Made by a program: the position numbers and the translations under genes | The notes under the pieces: generated by a model | The model's input: only the letters and a program-made list of their open reading frames with translations | Databases searched by the model: none | What the model was told of the DNA's origin: nothing | Part shown: positions 32,980 to 41,869 of the stretch, in pieces | How the letters are laid out: every line of letters begins with the position of its first letter | How positions within the stretch are numbered: the stretch's first letter is position 1 | Source: Herbaspirillum huttiense | Lineage (GTDB): Bacteria; Pseudomonadota; Gammaproteobacteria; Burkholderiales; Burkholderiaceae_D | Length of the DNA: 64,000 nt | Reading direction: 5' to 3' | NCBI RefSeq assembly: GCF_004367745.1 | Contig: NZ_CP037993.1 | Coordinates: forward strand, 5,022,001-5,086,000

Positions 32980-33759
32980 TCAGCTCCAGGTCTTCCATCG
33001 TGCCTGGTCCTGGTCCCACATCTGGTTGAGCTGAATCTTGTCGCGCAGGGTGTCCATGCATTTCCAGAATCCGTGATGCGGCCAGTTCAGCAGCCTTCCA
33101 TCCCCTGCGATCTGCTCCAGCGGGGCGCGTTCGAAGATGGTGCCCTCGCCTTCCTTGAGGTAATCGAACACACCCTGGCGACACACCATGAAGCCGCCGT
33201 TGATCCAGCCCAGGTCACCCGGCGGCTTCTCGCGGAAATCGCGGATGAAGCCGGCCTCATCGGTCTGCACCATGCCGAAACGCGCCTCGGGCTGCACCGT
33301 GGTCATGGTCACCAGTGCCTGGGGATTGGCCTGGTGATGCGCCACCAGGGCGCTCACGTCGACATCGGAAACACCATCGCCATAGGTGAGCATGAAATCG
33401 CCCTCCTTGAGATAGTCGCGGGCCGCCAGCAAACGGCCGCCCGTCTGGGTCGACAGGCCGGTTTCGACCAGCGTCACTTTCCACGGCTCGGATTTGTTGC
33501 GATGGACTTCCACCCGGTTGTCGGCCAGATCGATGGTGACATCGCCCTGATGCAGAAAGTAGTTGGCGAAGAATTCCTTGATCAGGTAACCCTTGTAGCC
33601 CAGCAGGATCACGAACTCATTGAAGCCGTGCTGCGAATAACCCTTCATGATGTGCCACAGGATGGGCTTGCCACCGATCTCCACCATCGGTTTCGGACGC
33701 ACATCGGTTTCTTCCCCAAGCCGCGTACCCAGACCGCCGGCGAGAATGACGACTTTCAA
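32980..33759 (-). CDS. rfbF: Glucose-1-phosphate cytidylyltransferase (TTG start)
   Basis: RfbF makes CDP-glucose from CTP and glucose-1-phosphate. The 259-residue nucleotidyltransferase has AGGLGTRLGEETDVRPKPM at 7-25, PILWHIMKGYSQHGF, LTYGDGVSDVD and FWKCMDTLRDK, all typical of RfbF. The start is TTG at 33757-33759: AGGGG lies eight bases upstream and no ATG gives the correct N-terminus. A TTG start suggests modest translation. It heads a four-gene minus-strand operon, and its product feeds rfbG at 26341. Confidence 0.92.
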   Translation of the reverse strand: MKVVILAGGLGTRLGEETDVRPKPMVEIGGKPILWHIMKGYSQHGFNEFVILLGYKGYLIKEFFANYFLHQGDVTIDLADNRVEVHRNKSEPWKVTLVETGLSTQTGGRLLAARDYLKEGDFMLTYGDGVSDVDVSALVAHHQANPQALVTMTTVQPEARFGMVQTDEAGFIRDFREKPPGDLGWINGGFMVCRQGVFDYLKEGEGTIFERAPLEQIAGDGRLLNWPHHGFWKCMDTLRDKIQLNQMWDQDQARWKTWS

Positions 33760-34126
33760 TTTGTACCCCTAGATGAGTGATGATCCGTCAGCCATGAAAG
33801 TATTGCATCCAAAGCAACACTCTCACCAAAGATGCCTATGTTACCGGCTTTGCCAGCGGGAACAACCGTGGGTCTGGGCGGTTTATCGAGGCCAATTTGG
33901 CTTTTTGCAGTCCGCCGCTGCAGCCGGCCATGCGAGGATTTGTCGCCCTCTTTGCCGCCAATTCAGGCCATTCCCCGCAAAAGTGCGCTGCTATACTGCG
34001 CCGATTGCATGAGGTCTGCCCTGCAGGGGGCGCAGCGCCTGGATGCCGCCGCCGGGGGCAGGAAGCCGGGGCGCTGTCCGTTGCGCAGATCATCGAGCCA
34101 CCCAGAGACAGACCACCGAGTAGCAT
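33760..34126. other. Divergent promoter region between rfbF and a glycosyltransferase
   Basis: No gene is seen. On the plus strand TATACT at 33992-33997 is a possible -10 box for the downstream glycosyltransferase, with a leader of about 130 nt. The -35 is poor. No convincing minus-strand promoter for rfbF was identified. Confidence 0.4.
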
Positions 34127-35668
34127 ATGAGACCAGATTTGTTCGCCCGGCTGCACTCCCCCTACTACATCTTTGCGCCCGCCTTCGCCACCCAATCGGA
34201 AGAAGCCCTGCTGCTGCATCGCCTCTGCCACGCACTGAACCTGTGGGGCGAAGAAGCCTATGTCACCGAAGAAGGCAGCACCTCCCTGCGCACGCCGCGG
34301 CTGACGCAGGAGCTGATCAACGCCCACCTGGCGGCCGGACGCAATCCCATCGTGATCTACGCCGGCAGCGTGGCCGGCAATCCCCTGTCCGCAGTGAACG
34401 TGGTGCGTTTCCTGCTCAAGCCTGGACAGGCCGCGCTGGCCGGCGAATTGCCATTGGCCTGGCAGCCCGGACTCGGTGGCGGCGTGCAACTGCTGGAATT
34501 GCCGCTGCTACCAGCGGCAGACCAGGCAGCCCGCCGCGAGCTGGTGGCGGGGCAATTGGACGACTTCATCCTGGCCAGCCAGCGGCGCTTCAACGCGCCT
34601 CCTGCGGCTCCGGCCTTTGCGCCCGCACCGGTCCCGACGCGCCGCAAGAAACGGCTGGTGGTGTATTCGGTGGAATCGACCTGGAGCCCTTGCCCGCAGA
34701 TCCGCCTGATCCGTCCCTTCGCCCATCTGCAGGACGAGTGGGAACTGGTCTGGGGCATCCAGAATGGCCAGCTGCAGAGCAATTACCTGGCCGATGCCGA
34801 CCTGATCCTGCTGCATCGCTACACCCCCGGCCTGATGTCGCTGGACGTGCTGCGCACCATCTTCAGTTCCAAGGTTCCCATCATCTACGAGTCCGACGAC
34901 CTGCTCAACGAGATTCCGGCCGACCATCCTGAAGCCCAGCAAGGCGCGGCCTGGAAGACCGGCATCGAGTTCGCGGTCCGGCATGCGAAGGCCGTCGTGG
35001 TTTCCACCGAATTCCTCGCCGCCAAGTACCGCGAGCTCAATGCGGCGGTCCACGTCCTGCCCAACTACATCGATTTCGATCTGTTCTACCGTCCGGTTCC
35101 CCAGTCCACCGCCCCCGACGGACGCATCAACATCGGGCTGCTGGGCTCTTCCATCCAGCCCTCCAATTTTGCGCTGGTCGACCAGGCCCTGCGCGCCCTG
35201 GTGGAGCGCTACGGTACGCGCCTGCACATCGACTTCGTCGGCTGGGAGTGCCCGCAGGGCTGGGCCGGCCATCCGCTGACGACCTTCCATACCTTCGTGC
35301 ACCAGTACGTGGACTATGCGGCGCAATTGCGCCAGTGGAACTGGGATATCGCGCTGATCCCGCTGGCCAGCGACGAATACAATCAATGCAAGAGCTACAT
35401 CAAGTGGCTCGATTACTCGGCGGCCGGTATCGCCTCCGTCTTCAGCGACGTCTCGGTGTACAGCCAGGTCGTCACGCATGAGGTCACCGGCCTGTTGATG
35501 CCCAATTCAAGCCAGGCATGGCTGGACGCCATCACGCAACTGATCGAATCGCCCGGGAAGCGCCACGCCCTGGCCGCAGCCGGGCAGAAGGAAGTGCGTG
35601 AAGGCTTCGACCTGGCCGCCAAGGCTGCCCACTATCACGATGTCTACAGCCGTTGCCTGGCACCCTGA
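34127..35668 (+). CDS. Glycosyltransferase with extra N-terminal domain
   Basis: The 513-residue protein has an N-terminal region of about 170 residues (YYIFAPAFATQSEEALLLHRLC, then NPIVIYAGSVAGNPL) and a Pro/Ala-rich linker. A GT-B-like region follows: VVYSVESTWSPCPQIRLIRPF, IIYESDDLLNEIP, VLPNYIDFDLF, INIGLLGSS, and a C-terminal part with YIKWLDYSAAGIASVFSD. This layout resembles family 4-type retaining transferases. Donor and acceptor are unknown. The stop overlaps the next ATG (TGATG), so the two are translated together. Confidence 0.8.
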   Translation: MRPDLFARLHSPYYIFAPAFATQSEEALLLHRLCHALNLWGEEAYVTEEGSTSLRTPRLTQELINAHLAAGRNPIVIYAGSVAGNPLSAVNVVRFLLKPGQAALAGELPLAWQPGLGGGVQLLELPLLPAADQAARRELVAGQLDDFILASQRRFNAPPAAPAFAPAPVPTRRKKRLVVYSVESTWSPCPQIRLIRPFAHLQDEWELVWGIQNGQLQSNYLADADLILLHRYTPGLMSLDVLRTIFSSKVPIIYESDDLLNEIPADHPEAQQGAAWKTGIEFAVRHAKAVVVSTEFLAAKYRELNAAVHVLPNYIDFDLFYRPVPQSTAPDGRINIGLLGSSIQPSNFALVDQALRALVERYGTRLHIDFVGWECPQGWAGHPLTTFHTFVHQYVDYAAQLRQWNWDIALIPLASDEYNQCKSYIKWLDYSAAGIASVFSDVSVYSQVVTHEVTGLLMPNSSQAWLDAITQLIESPGKRHALAAAGQKEVREGFDLAAKAAHYHDVYSRCLAP

Positions 35669-36516
35669 TGACCATGAACAAGCACATCCTGCAGATCCAC
35701 TACGACGAAGCCAGCCGCCGCATGCTGGATCCCGGCTTCACGCCGCTTGAGATCGTCGGCAATCCCCGGCCCGACTGGCGCGAGTACTGGGGCATCCGCA
35801 ATTATTTCCTGAACACGGCGCTCAATGAGGACGATTACTACGGTTTCCTCTCTCCGCTGTTCTTCGACAAGACGCGCATGAACGCGCAGCAGGTGCATGC
35901 CTTCATGGACAGCCGCCCTGGCGCGGATGTGTACACGTTCTCGCCGTCGATGTCGGATGCCTCGGCCTACCTGAGCGTCTTCGAACAGGGCGCGCGGCGC
36001 CATCCCGGCATCGTTCCGGTCGCGCAGGCGCTGATGGCAGACATCGGGCTGGACGTGAACCTGCAATCGCTGATCAACAATTTCCGCTCCACCGCGTACT
36101 GCAATTACATCATTGCCAAGCCCGTGTTCTGGGACAAGTGGTTCGCCATCAACGAGCACATGTTCGCCCTGGCGGAGGCCAATGCCACGCCACTGGCGCG
36201 CAAGCTCAACGAAGTCACCGACTATGGCAAGAGTACGGTGCAGATGAAGGTTTTCATCATGGAGCGCATCGGTTCGCTGGTGATGGCGCTCATGCCCGAA
36301 CTGCAGGTGACGAATCTGAACATTGCCGCCATGCGCTTCGGTGACCCGCTGTTCTATCCCTGCCGCGACGAGATGGTGATCCTGGATGCGCTCAAGACTG
36401 CCTACCTGCATTCGGCCGACCAGGCTTACCTCGATCGTTTCCACGCCCTGCGCCACGACCTGCTGCGGCGCTGCGATCCCGAGTACCGGCAGGATCGCCC
36501 GGCCAGCTTCTTCTGA
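35668..36516 (+). CDS. Protein of unknown function, paralogue of the 29462-31162 N-domain
   Basis: The 282-residue protein (ATG at 35668, overlapping the glycosyltransferase stop by one base) has no signal peptide or membrane segment. It shares the whole architecture of the first 250 residues of the protein at 29462-31162: an HILQI start, YYGFLSPLFFDKTRM, YTFSPSMSDASAYL, PVFWDKWFAINEHMF, MERIGSLVMALMPEL and CRDEMVILDALKTAYL. The two copies sit in the same glycan locus on opposite strands, so a role in polysaccharide assembly is likely. The function is unknown. Confidence 0.7.
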   Translation: MTMNKHILQIHYDEASRRMLDPGFTPLEIVGNPRPDWREYWGIRNYFLNTALNEDDYYGFLSPLFFDKTRMNAQQVHAFMDSRPGADVYTFSPSMSDASAYLSVFEQGARRHPGIVPVAQALMADIGLDVNLQSLINNFRSTAYCNYIIAKPVFWDKWFAINEHMFALAEANATPLARKLNEVTDYGKSTVQMKVFIMERIGSLVMALMPELQVTNLNIAAMRFGDPLFYPCRDEMVILDALKTAYLHSADQAYLDRFHALRHDLLRRCDPEYRQDRPASFF

Positions 36517-36525
36517 CCCGGCACC

Positions 36526-36549
36526 GGACGCCGCCCCGGCGCGGCGTCC
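36526..36549 (+). terminator. Hairpin ending the glycosyltransferase transcript
   Basis: A perfect 9-bp stem (GGACGCCGC / GCGGCGTCC) with a 6-nt loop lies 9 bp past the stop. There is no immediate T run. Confidence 0.5.
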
Positions 36550-36890
36550 CTCTGCGGCCATCCGGCCATTCAAGTTTTACCCTTTCCTTCCGTAGATGAA
36601 CGCATCGGTGCGGGCTTGCCTACCTGCGCGCGGGCGATCCTGCAATGACGTCCATGCGATAAATAGGGGGCAAGTTTCCTCGCTTATGTGGCCGTCGTCC
36701 GCCTGCCCAAGCTGTCAAGATGCAAACATGGGCAAGACTCTCTGTGATATTTCTCCAGGGAAATTTCTTGCACTGCAAGCGCACGGTACGGCCTCGGCCG
36801 AGGTATCCGCAGCCGCCGGCCTGATCCGCTTTGGCCAGCCATGGCGCGATCACCACTGACAGTTTTTACATTAGGGAATCACGCGTAGAT
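36550..36890. other. Non-coding gap before the higher-sugar operon
   Basis: No gene is seen. It presumably carries the promoter of the operon starting at 36891. A small symmetrical element CTTGCACTGCAAG (36767-36779) may be an operator. No clear -35/-10 pair was found. Confidence 0.4.
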
Positions 36891-37841
36891 ATGAATATTC
36901 TGGTCACCGGCGGCTGCGGCTACAAAGGCAGCGTTCTCGTCCCCAAACTGCTGGCGCGCGGCTACAAGGTGCATGTGCTGGACATCATGTGGTTCGGCAA
37001 TTACCTGGCCCCCCACCCCAACCTGACCGTGACCGAAGGTGACGTGCGCAACATCGACCAGATCAATCTGGACGGTGTGGACACGATCATTCACCTGTCG
37101 TCGGTCGCCAACGATCCCTGCGGCGATCTCGATCCCAAGCTGACCTGGGAAGTCAGCGCACTGGCCACGATGCAGCTGGCCGACAAGGCCGTGCGCAAGG
37201 GTGTCAAACAATTCATCTACGCTTCTTCCGGCAGCGTCTACGGCGTCAAGGAAGAGCTGCAGGTCACCGAAGACCTGGAACTGAAACCGATCTCCGAATA
37301 CAACAAGACCAAGATGGTCTCCGAGCCGGTGCTGCTGAGCTACAAGGACCGCATGATCGTCCAGATCGTGCGTCCGGCCACCGTGTGCGGCTACTCGCCG
37401 CGCATGCGCCTGGACGTGTCGGTGAACCTGCTGACCATGCAGGCGCTGGCCAAGGGCAAGATCACCGTGTTCGGCGGCACCCAGGTGCGTCCGAACATCC
37501 ATATCGATGACATCACCGATGTCTACCTGCACCTGATCGATCATCCGGAAATCACCGGCGTCTACAACGCCGGCTTCGAGAACATCTCCATCCTGGACAT
37601 CGCGCGCATGGTGGCCAAGCACATCCCGGTGGACATCGTGGTGACCGAATCGAACGATCCGCGCTCTTACCGCGTGAATTCGGACAAGCTGCTGGCCACC
37701 GGCTTCAAGCCGTCCAAGTCGGTCGAGACCGCCATCACCGAGATCATCGAGAAGTACCGCAGCGGCGTGCTCAAGGATGAGGACCGCTATTACAACCTGA
37801 AGTGGATGGAGCAGACCGTACTGTCTCCCAAGGCGGCATGA
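36891..37841 (+). CDS. NAD-dependent sugar-nucleotide epimerase/dehydratase
   Basis: An extended SDR of 316 residues with the Rossmann GGCGYKG at 7-13, SSGSVYG at 112-118 and the catalytic Y137-x-x-x-K141 in YNKTK. The C-terminal part carries RPNIHIDDITDVY, usual in sugar-nucleotide epimerases. I chose the ATG at 36891 over the in-frame one at 36831 because the Rossmann strand then starts at residue 2. Its stop overlaps the next ATG (ATGA). In context it probably acts on the activated sugar built by the genes downstream. Confidence 0.85.
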   Translation: MNILVTGGCGYKGSVLVPKLLARGYKVHVLDIMWFGNYLAPHPNLTVTEGDVRNIDQINLDGVDTIIHLSSVANDPCGDLDPKLTWEVSALATMQLADKAVRKGVKQFIYASSGSVYGVKEELQVTEDLELKPISEYNKTKMVSEPVLLSYKDRMIVQIVRPATVCGYSPRMRLDVSVNLLTMQALAKGKITVFGGTQVRPNIHIDDITDVYLHLIDHPEITGVYNAGFENISILDIARMVAKHIPVDIVVTESNDPRSYRVNSDKLLATGFKPSKSVETAITEIIEKYRSGVLKDEDRYYNLKWMEQTVLSPKAA

Positions 37842-38425
37842 GCCCGGCACCGGTTTCGCTGACGGCGTTCCAGGATTACGCCACCCGCCTGCAGGCAGTA
37901 CTGGCAGGTTCGGACTGGAATGGCGTGGGCCGCCTGGCGCAGGCCATGCAGGAATGCTGGCTCAAGGGCCGCCAGGTCTTCCTGTGCGGCAATGGCGGCA
38001 GCGCCGGCAATGCCATCCACCTGGCCAATGATTTCCTGTACGGCATCGCCAAGCGCACGGGCGGTGGCATGCGGGTCTCGGCGCTGTCGGCCAATGCCGC
38101 CGTGCTGACCTGCCTGGCCAACGACATCGGCTACGACCACATCTACTCCGAGCAGCTGGCCGTGCAGGCGCAACCGGGCGATCTGCTGATCGTGCTGTCG
38201 GGCAGCGGCAATTCGGGCAACATCCTGCGTGCGCTGGAACAGGCCAGGAAGATGGACGTGCTCTCCTGCGCCATCCTCGGCTACAGCGGCGGCAAGGCCA
38301 AGGACCTGTGCGACATCCCGGTCCACTTTGCGGTGGATGACATGCAGATCGCCGAGGACATGCAGGTGATCGTGGGGCATATGGTCATGCAGTGGCTGTA
38401 CGAAAACAAACCCGCAGTGGAATGA
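37838..38425 (+). CDS. SIS-domain sugar-phosphate isomerase, GmhA-like
   Basis: The 195-residue SIS-domain protein has CGNGGSAGNAIHLANDF (50-66) and SGSGNSGN (121-128), the phosphosugar-binding loops. A late QIAEDMQVIVGHMVMQWL resembles the active-site helix of phosphoheptose isomerase GmhA. GmhA converts sedoheptulose-7-phosphate to heptose-7-phosphate, and LmbN of lincomycin synthesis does the same job on an octulose phosphate. It overlaps the epimerases on both sides (ATGA junctions). Beside a split transketolase, a higher ketose phosphate is the likely substrate. Confidence 0.85.
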   Translation: MSPAPVSLTAFQDYATRLQAVLAGSDWNGVGRLAQAMQECWLKGRQVFLCGNGGSAGNAIHLANDFLYGIAKRTGGGMRVSALSANAAVLTCLANDIGYDHIYSEQLAVQAQPGDLLIVLSGSGNSGNILRALEQARKMDVLSCAILGYSGGKAKDLCDIPVHFAVDDMQIAEDMQVIVGHMVMQWLYENKPAVE

Positions 38426-39420
38426 ACATGTCGGCAAAATATCTCATCATCGGCAGCAACTCGTTTTCCGGTGCCAGCTTCGTGGATTACCTGCTGCGCA
38501 CTGGCAACGACGTCATCGGCGTGAGCCGTTCACAGGAACCGCATCGCGCGTTCCTGCCTTATCGCTGGTCCGAGCATCAGGCCGCATTCACGTTCTACCC
38601 GTATGACCTCAACAAGGACCTGGCCGCGTTGACCGAATTGATTCAGCGCGAGAAGCCCGCCATCGTGGTCAACTTCGCCGCGCAAAGCATGGTCGCCGAA
38701 AGCTGGAAGAATCCGGAACACTGGTTCGAGACCAACGTCATGGCGACCATCCGCCTGCACGAAGTGCTGCGCCAGTGCGACTTCCTGGACAAGTACGTGC
38801 ACATCACCACACCCGAGGTGTATGGCAGTACCGATGGCTTCATCAAGGAAGACACGCCGTTCAACCCGAGCACCCCGTATGCGGTGTCCCGCGCAGCGGC
38901 CGACATGAGCCTGAAGACCTACTTCGATGCCTACGGTTTCCCGGTAGTGTTCACCCGCGCCGCCAACGTCTACGGTCCGGGCCAGCAGTTGTATCGCATC
39001 ATTCCGCGCACCATCCTCTCGGTGCTGACCGGGAAGAAACTGCAGCTGCATGGCGGTGGACTCTCGCGCCGCTCCTTCATCCACATGCGCGATGTATCGA
39101 GCGCCACCCATGCCATCGCCACGCGCGGTATCAATGGCCAGACCTACCACATCTCCACCGACGAGATCGTCAGCGTGCGCGAACTGGTCGAGCGCATCTG
39201 CGCCAAGCTGGACGTGGATTTTGCGGCCAACGTCGAGATCGTCGGCGAGCGCCTGGGCAAGGATGCCGCCTACATGTTGGATAGCAGCAAGCTGCGCCAG
39301 AGCCTGGACTGGAACGTGAAAGTCTCGCTCGACGAAGGACTGGATGAATGCGTCAGCTGGGTCCGGCAGAACCTGGACGCCATGCAGACCATGGAATGGA
39401 ACTACGTCCACAAGCCCTGA
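38422..39420 (+). CDS. Sugar-nucleotide dehydratase-like SDR with Arg in place of catalytic Lys
   Basis: The 332-residue extended SDR starts at the ATG overlapping the previous stop (ATGA). The nucleotide-binding loop reads GSNSFSGASF (11-20), and TTPEVYGS at 129-136 resembles the TDEVYG of NDP-glucose 4,6-dehydratases. The active-site tyrosine is Y153, but the fifth position of YxxxK is R157 (YAVSR) instead of Lys, so catalysis may be altered or lost. FIHMRDVSSATHAI follows. It belongs to the same coupled operon. Confidence 0.8.
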   Translation: MNMSAKYLIIGSNSFSGASFVDYLLRTGNDVIGVSRSQEPHRAFLPYRWSEHQAAFTFYPYDLNKDLAALTELIQREKPAIVVNFAAQSMVAESWKNPEHWFETNVMATIRLHEVLRQCDFLDKYVHITTPEVYGSTDGFIKEDTPFNPSTPYAVSRAAADMSLKTYFDAYGFPVVFTRAANVYGPGQQLYRIIPRTILSVLTGKKLQLHGGGLSRRSFIHMRDVSSATHAIATRGINGQTYHISTDEIVSVRELVERICAKLDVDFAANVEIVGERLGKDAAYMLDSSKLRQSLDWNVKVSLDEGLDECVSWVRQNLDAMQTMEWNYVHKP

Positions 39421-39505
39421 GCCGCACTGATGTGCAGCCTCGGCGAATGCCGCATCGTTTTGCTGCCCGTTTGAAAGAACGGGCATTGCTTTTGGATAGA
39501 TCGTT

Positions 39506-40333
39506 ATGGCCCAAGACATTACCGCGCTGAAGAAAACAGCCAGCCAGCTGCGTGGCCGCATCATCGAGAATGCGCACCGCACCCAGACACCGCACCTGGG
39601 CTCCTGCCTTTCCTGCGTGGACATCCTCACGGCGGCCTATTTCGGTACGCTGCGCATTGATCCTTCGCGGCCGACCGACCCGCTGCGGGACCGCTTCATC
39701 CTCAGCAAGGGACACGGCGCTGCCGCACTGTTCCAGGTGCTGGCCTTGCGCGGCTTCTACCCGATCTCGATGCTGGACGACTATGGCAAGGACGGCGGCA
39801 TCTTCGCCGAACACCCCCCGACGCCTGATCACCTGCCCGGTATCGAGGCCGCCACCGGCTCGCTCGGCCATGGTCTGCCGATCGGCCTGGGCATGGCCCT
39901 GGCTGGTCGCATCCAGCAACAGCGCTATGACGTCACGGTGCTGCTGGGTGACGGCGAATGCAATGAAGGTTCGGTCTGGGAAGCCGCCATGATGGCCGCG
40001 GCCCAGCGTACCGGCAACCTGATGGTGCTGGTCGACTTCAACAAGTGGCAGGCCACCGGCCGCAGCGAGGAAGTGCTGGCCTTGAATCCGCTGGTGGACA
40101 AGTGGCGCGCCTTCGGCTGGGACGCGATGGAAATCGATGGCCACGACATGGCGACCCTGGTCGAGATCATGGGACGCCCGCGCGCACCCGAAGGAAAACC
40201 CATTGCCGTGGTGGCACACACCGTCAAGGGCAAAGGTGTCTCCTTCATGGAAGACGACAACAACTGGCACTACCGGATTCCCAATGCCGACGAAGTGGCC
40301 GCTGCCTATCAGGAACTGGGAGTACAGGCATGA
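39506..40333 (+). CDS. Transketolase-like protein, N-terminal (ThDP-binding) subunit
   Basis: The 275-residue protein corresponds to the first half of transketolase. It has HLGSCLSCVDIL near the N-terminus, LSKGHGAAALF, GSLGHGLPIGLGMALA and the thiamine-diphosphate/Mg motif GDGECNEGSVWEA...NLMVLVDFN (about 151-180). Its last codons overlap the start of the C-terminal half (ATGA), so the two must form one enzyme. A separate, housekeeping full-length transketolase is expected elsewhere. In a glycan locus with a GmhA-like isomerase, its product is probably a specialised ketose phosphate. Confidence 0.88.
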   Translation: MAQDITALKKTASQLRGRIIENAHRTQTPHLGSCLSCVDILTAAYFGTLRIDPSRPTDPLRDRFILSKGHGAAALFQVLALRGFYPISMLDDYGKDGGIFAEHPPTPDHLPGIEAATGSLGHGLPIGLGMALAGRIQQQRYDVTVLLGDGECNEGSVWEAAMMAAAQRTGNLMVLVDFNKWQATGRSEEVLALNPLVDKWRAFGWDAMEIDGHDMATLVEIMGRPRAPEGKPIAVVAHTVKGKGVSFMEDDNNWHYRIPNADEVAAAYQELGVQA

Positions 40334-41262
40334 GAAACGCGTTTGCAGACGAGATCACCAAACTGGGTAGCAGTGATCCGCGCGTGGTGCTGCTCTCGGG
40401 CGACATCGGCAACAAGCTGTTCGACAAGTTCAAGGCCGCCAACGGCACGCGCTTCCTCAACTGCGGCATCGCCGAAGCCAACATGATGGGCGTGGCCGCC
40501 GGCATGGCGCTGTCCGGCTTGCGGCCGGTGATCTACACCATCACGCCGTTCACCACCACGCGCTGCTTCGAGCAGATCCGCGTGGATGCCTGCTATCACA
40601 ACGTCCCGGTGATCATCGTGGGGACCGGCTCCGGACTGTCCTATGCCGAACTGGGGCCGACCCATCATTCCTGCGAAGACCTGGCGATCATGCGGGTACT
40701 GCCCAACATGACGGTGCTCGCGCCGGCCGACGAAGTCGAGCTGCGCCAGTGCCTGCGTGCTGCGCTCAAGCTCGACGGCCCGGTCTACATCCGCATCGGA
40801 AAGAAAGGCGAGCAGATCGTTCCCAAGCAGGACGAGCACTTCGAGATCGGCCGCGCCATCAATGTGCGCAGCGGCAGCGATGTCTGCCTGATCGGTGCCG
40901 GCACCTTGCTGCCCACCGTGATGGCGGCAGCCGATTTGCTGCAGGCACGCGGCATCTCGGCGCGCGTGGAGAGCTTCCACACCATCAAGCCGCTCGATGA
41001 AGCCAGCCTGGAGCAGGCGTTCGCGGGATACGCCGTGGTAGGCGTGGTGGAAGAACACAGCCGCATCGGCGGCCTGGGCGGTGCCATTGCAGAATGGCTG
41101 GCGCGGCAGGAGCCCATGAAGGGGCGTCTGCTTGGCTTCGGCGTGGACGACAGCTTCATGCACGAGATCGGCTCGCAGGAGTATGCACGCGCCAAGTACG
41201 GACTGACCGCCGACAACATCGCCGCCAAGGTGGAGGCTGCGTTCCGGAAGACGGCAGGCTGA
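40330..41262 (+). CDS. Transketolase-like protein, C-terminal (pyrimidine-binding) subunit
   Basis: The 310-residue partner carries the ThDP pyrimidine-binding domain with the catalytic glutamate in NCGIAEANMMGVAAGMA, then the PTHHSCEDLAIMRVLPNM block and the C-terminal transketolase domain (VCLIGAGTLLPTVM, VVGVVEEHSRIGGLG). The start at 40330 overlaps the N-subunit stop. Related two-subunit enzymes include 1-deoxyxylulose-5-phosphate synthase-like and pyruvate-dehydrogenase E1-like proteins, so ketol transfer from a sugar donor is the default, not a proven, reaction. Confidence 0.88.
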   Translation: MRNAFADEITKLGSSDPRVVLLSGDIGNKLFDKFKAANGTRFLNCGIAEANMMGVAAGMALSGLRPVIYTITPFTTTRCFEQIRVDACYHNVPVIIVGTGSGLSYAELGPTHHSCEDLAIMRVLPNMTVLAPADEVELRQCLRAALKLDGPVYIRIGKKGEQIVPKQDEHFEIGRAINVRSGSDVCLIGAGTLLPTVMAAADLLQARGISARVESFHTIKPLDEASLEQAFAGYAVVGVVEEHSRIGGLGGAIAEWLARQEPMKGRLLGFGVDDSFMHEIGSQEYARAKYGLTADNIAAKVEAAFRKTAG

Positions 41263-41263
41263 G

Positions 41264-41869
41264 ATGCGCATCGGACTGGATTTCGACAACACCATCGTCA
41301 CCTACGACTCGCTGTTCCACAAGGTGGCGACCGAGCAGGGACTGGTCCCGGCGAGCTTGCCGGTCTCCAAACTCGCCGTGCGCGACTACCTGCGCGAAGC
41401 AGGCCAGGATGCCGTCTTCACCGAACTGCAGGGCGATGTCTACGGCGCCCGCATGGGCGAGGCCGAAGCCTTTGCGGGCGTGTTCGACTTCATCCGCCAG
41501 GCTTCTGTGCGGGGTGCCGAACTGCTGATCATCAGCCACAAGACCCGCTATCCCTTCATAGGTCCGCAACACGATCTGCATGCGGCGGCCACCGGCTGGA
41601 TTGACGGCACGCTGCGCGCAGCCACCGGGAAGGACGCCGTGCAGGCCGTGTATTTCGAGCCGACCAAGGAGGCCAAGATCGCGCGCATCGCCGACTGCGG
41701 CTGCGATTACTTCATCGACGATCTGCCCGAGATCCTGCGCATGCCGGGATTCCCGCCGCAGACGGTGCGCCTGCTGTTCGATCCCGAGGGCAATCATGCT
41801 GCCACATCGGAATTCACGCGACTCAGTGGATGGCCGGGGATCCAGGCCTTCTTCGAGGAACGATGGTGA
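41264..41869 (+). CDS. HAD-superfamily phosphatase
   Basis: The 201-residue protein starts with the HAD motif I DFDNT (D6, D8), has motif II in LLIISHKT and a late acidic FIDDLPE (motif IV). A lysine in PTKEAKIARI is in the right place for motif III. It starts one base after the transketolase stop. In heptose synthesis a HAD enzyme (GmhB) removes the terminal phosphate of the heptose bisphosphate; a like role on a longer sugar fits here but is inferred from context. Confidence 0.8.
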   Translation: MRIGLDFDNTIVTYDSLFHKVATEQGLVPASLPVSKLAVRDYLREAGQDAVFTELQGDVYGARMGEAEAFAGVFDFIRQASVRGAELLIISHKTRYPFIGPQHDLHAAATGWIDGTLRAATGKDAVQAVYFEPTKEAKIARIADCGCDYFIDDLPEILRMPGFPPQTVRLLFDPEGNHAATSEFTRLSGWPGIQAFFEERW

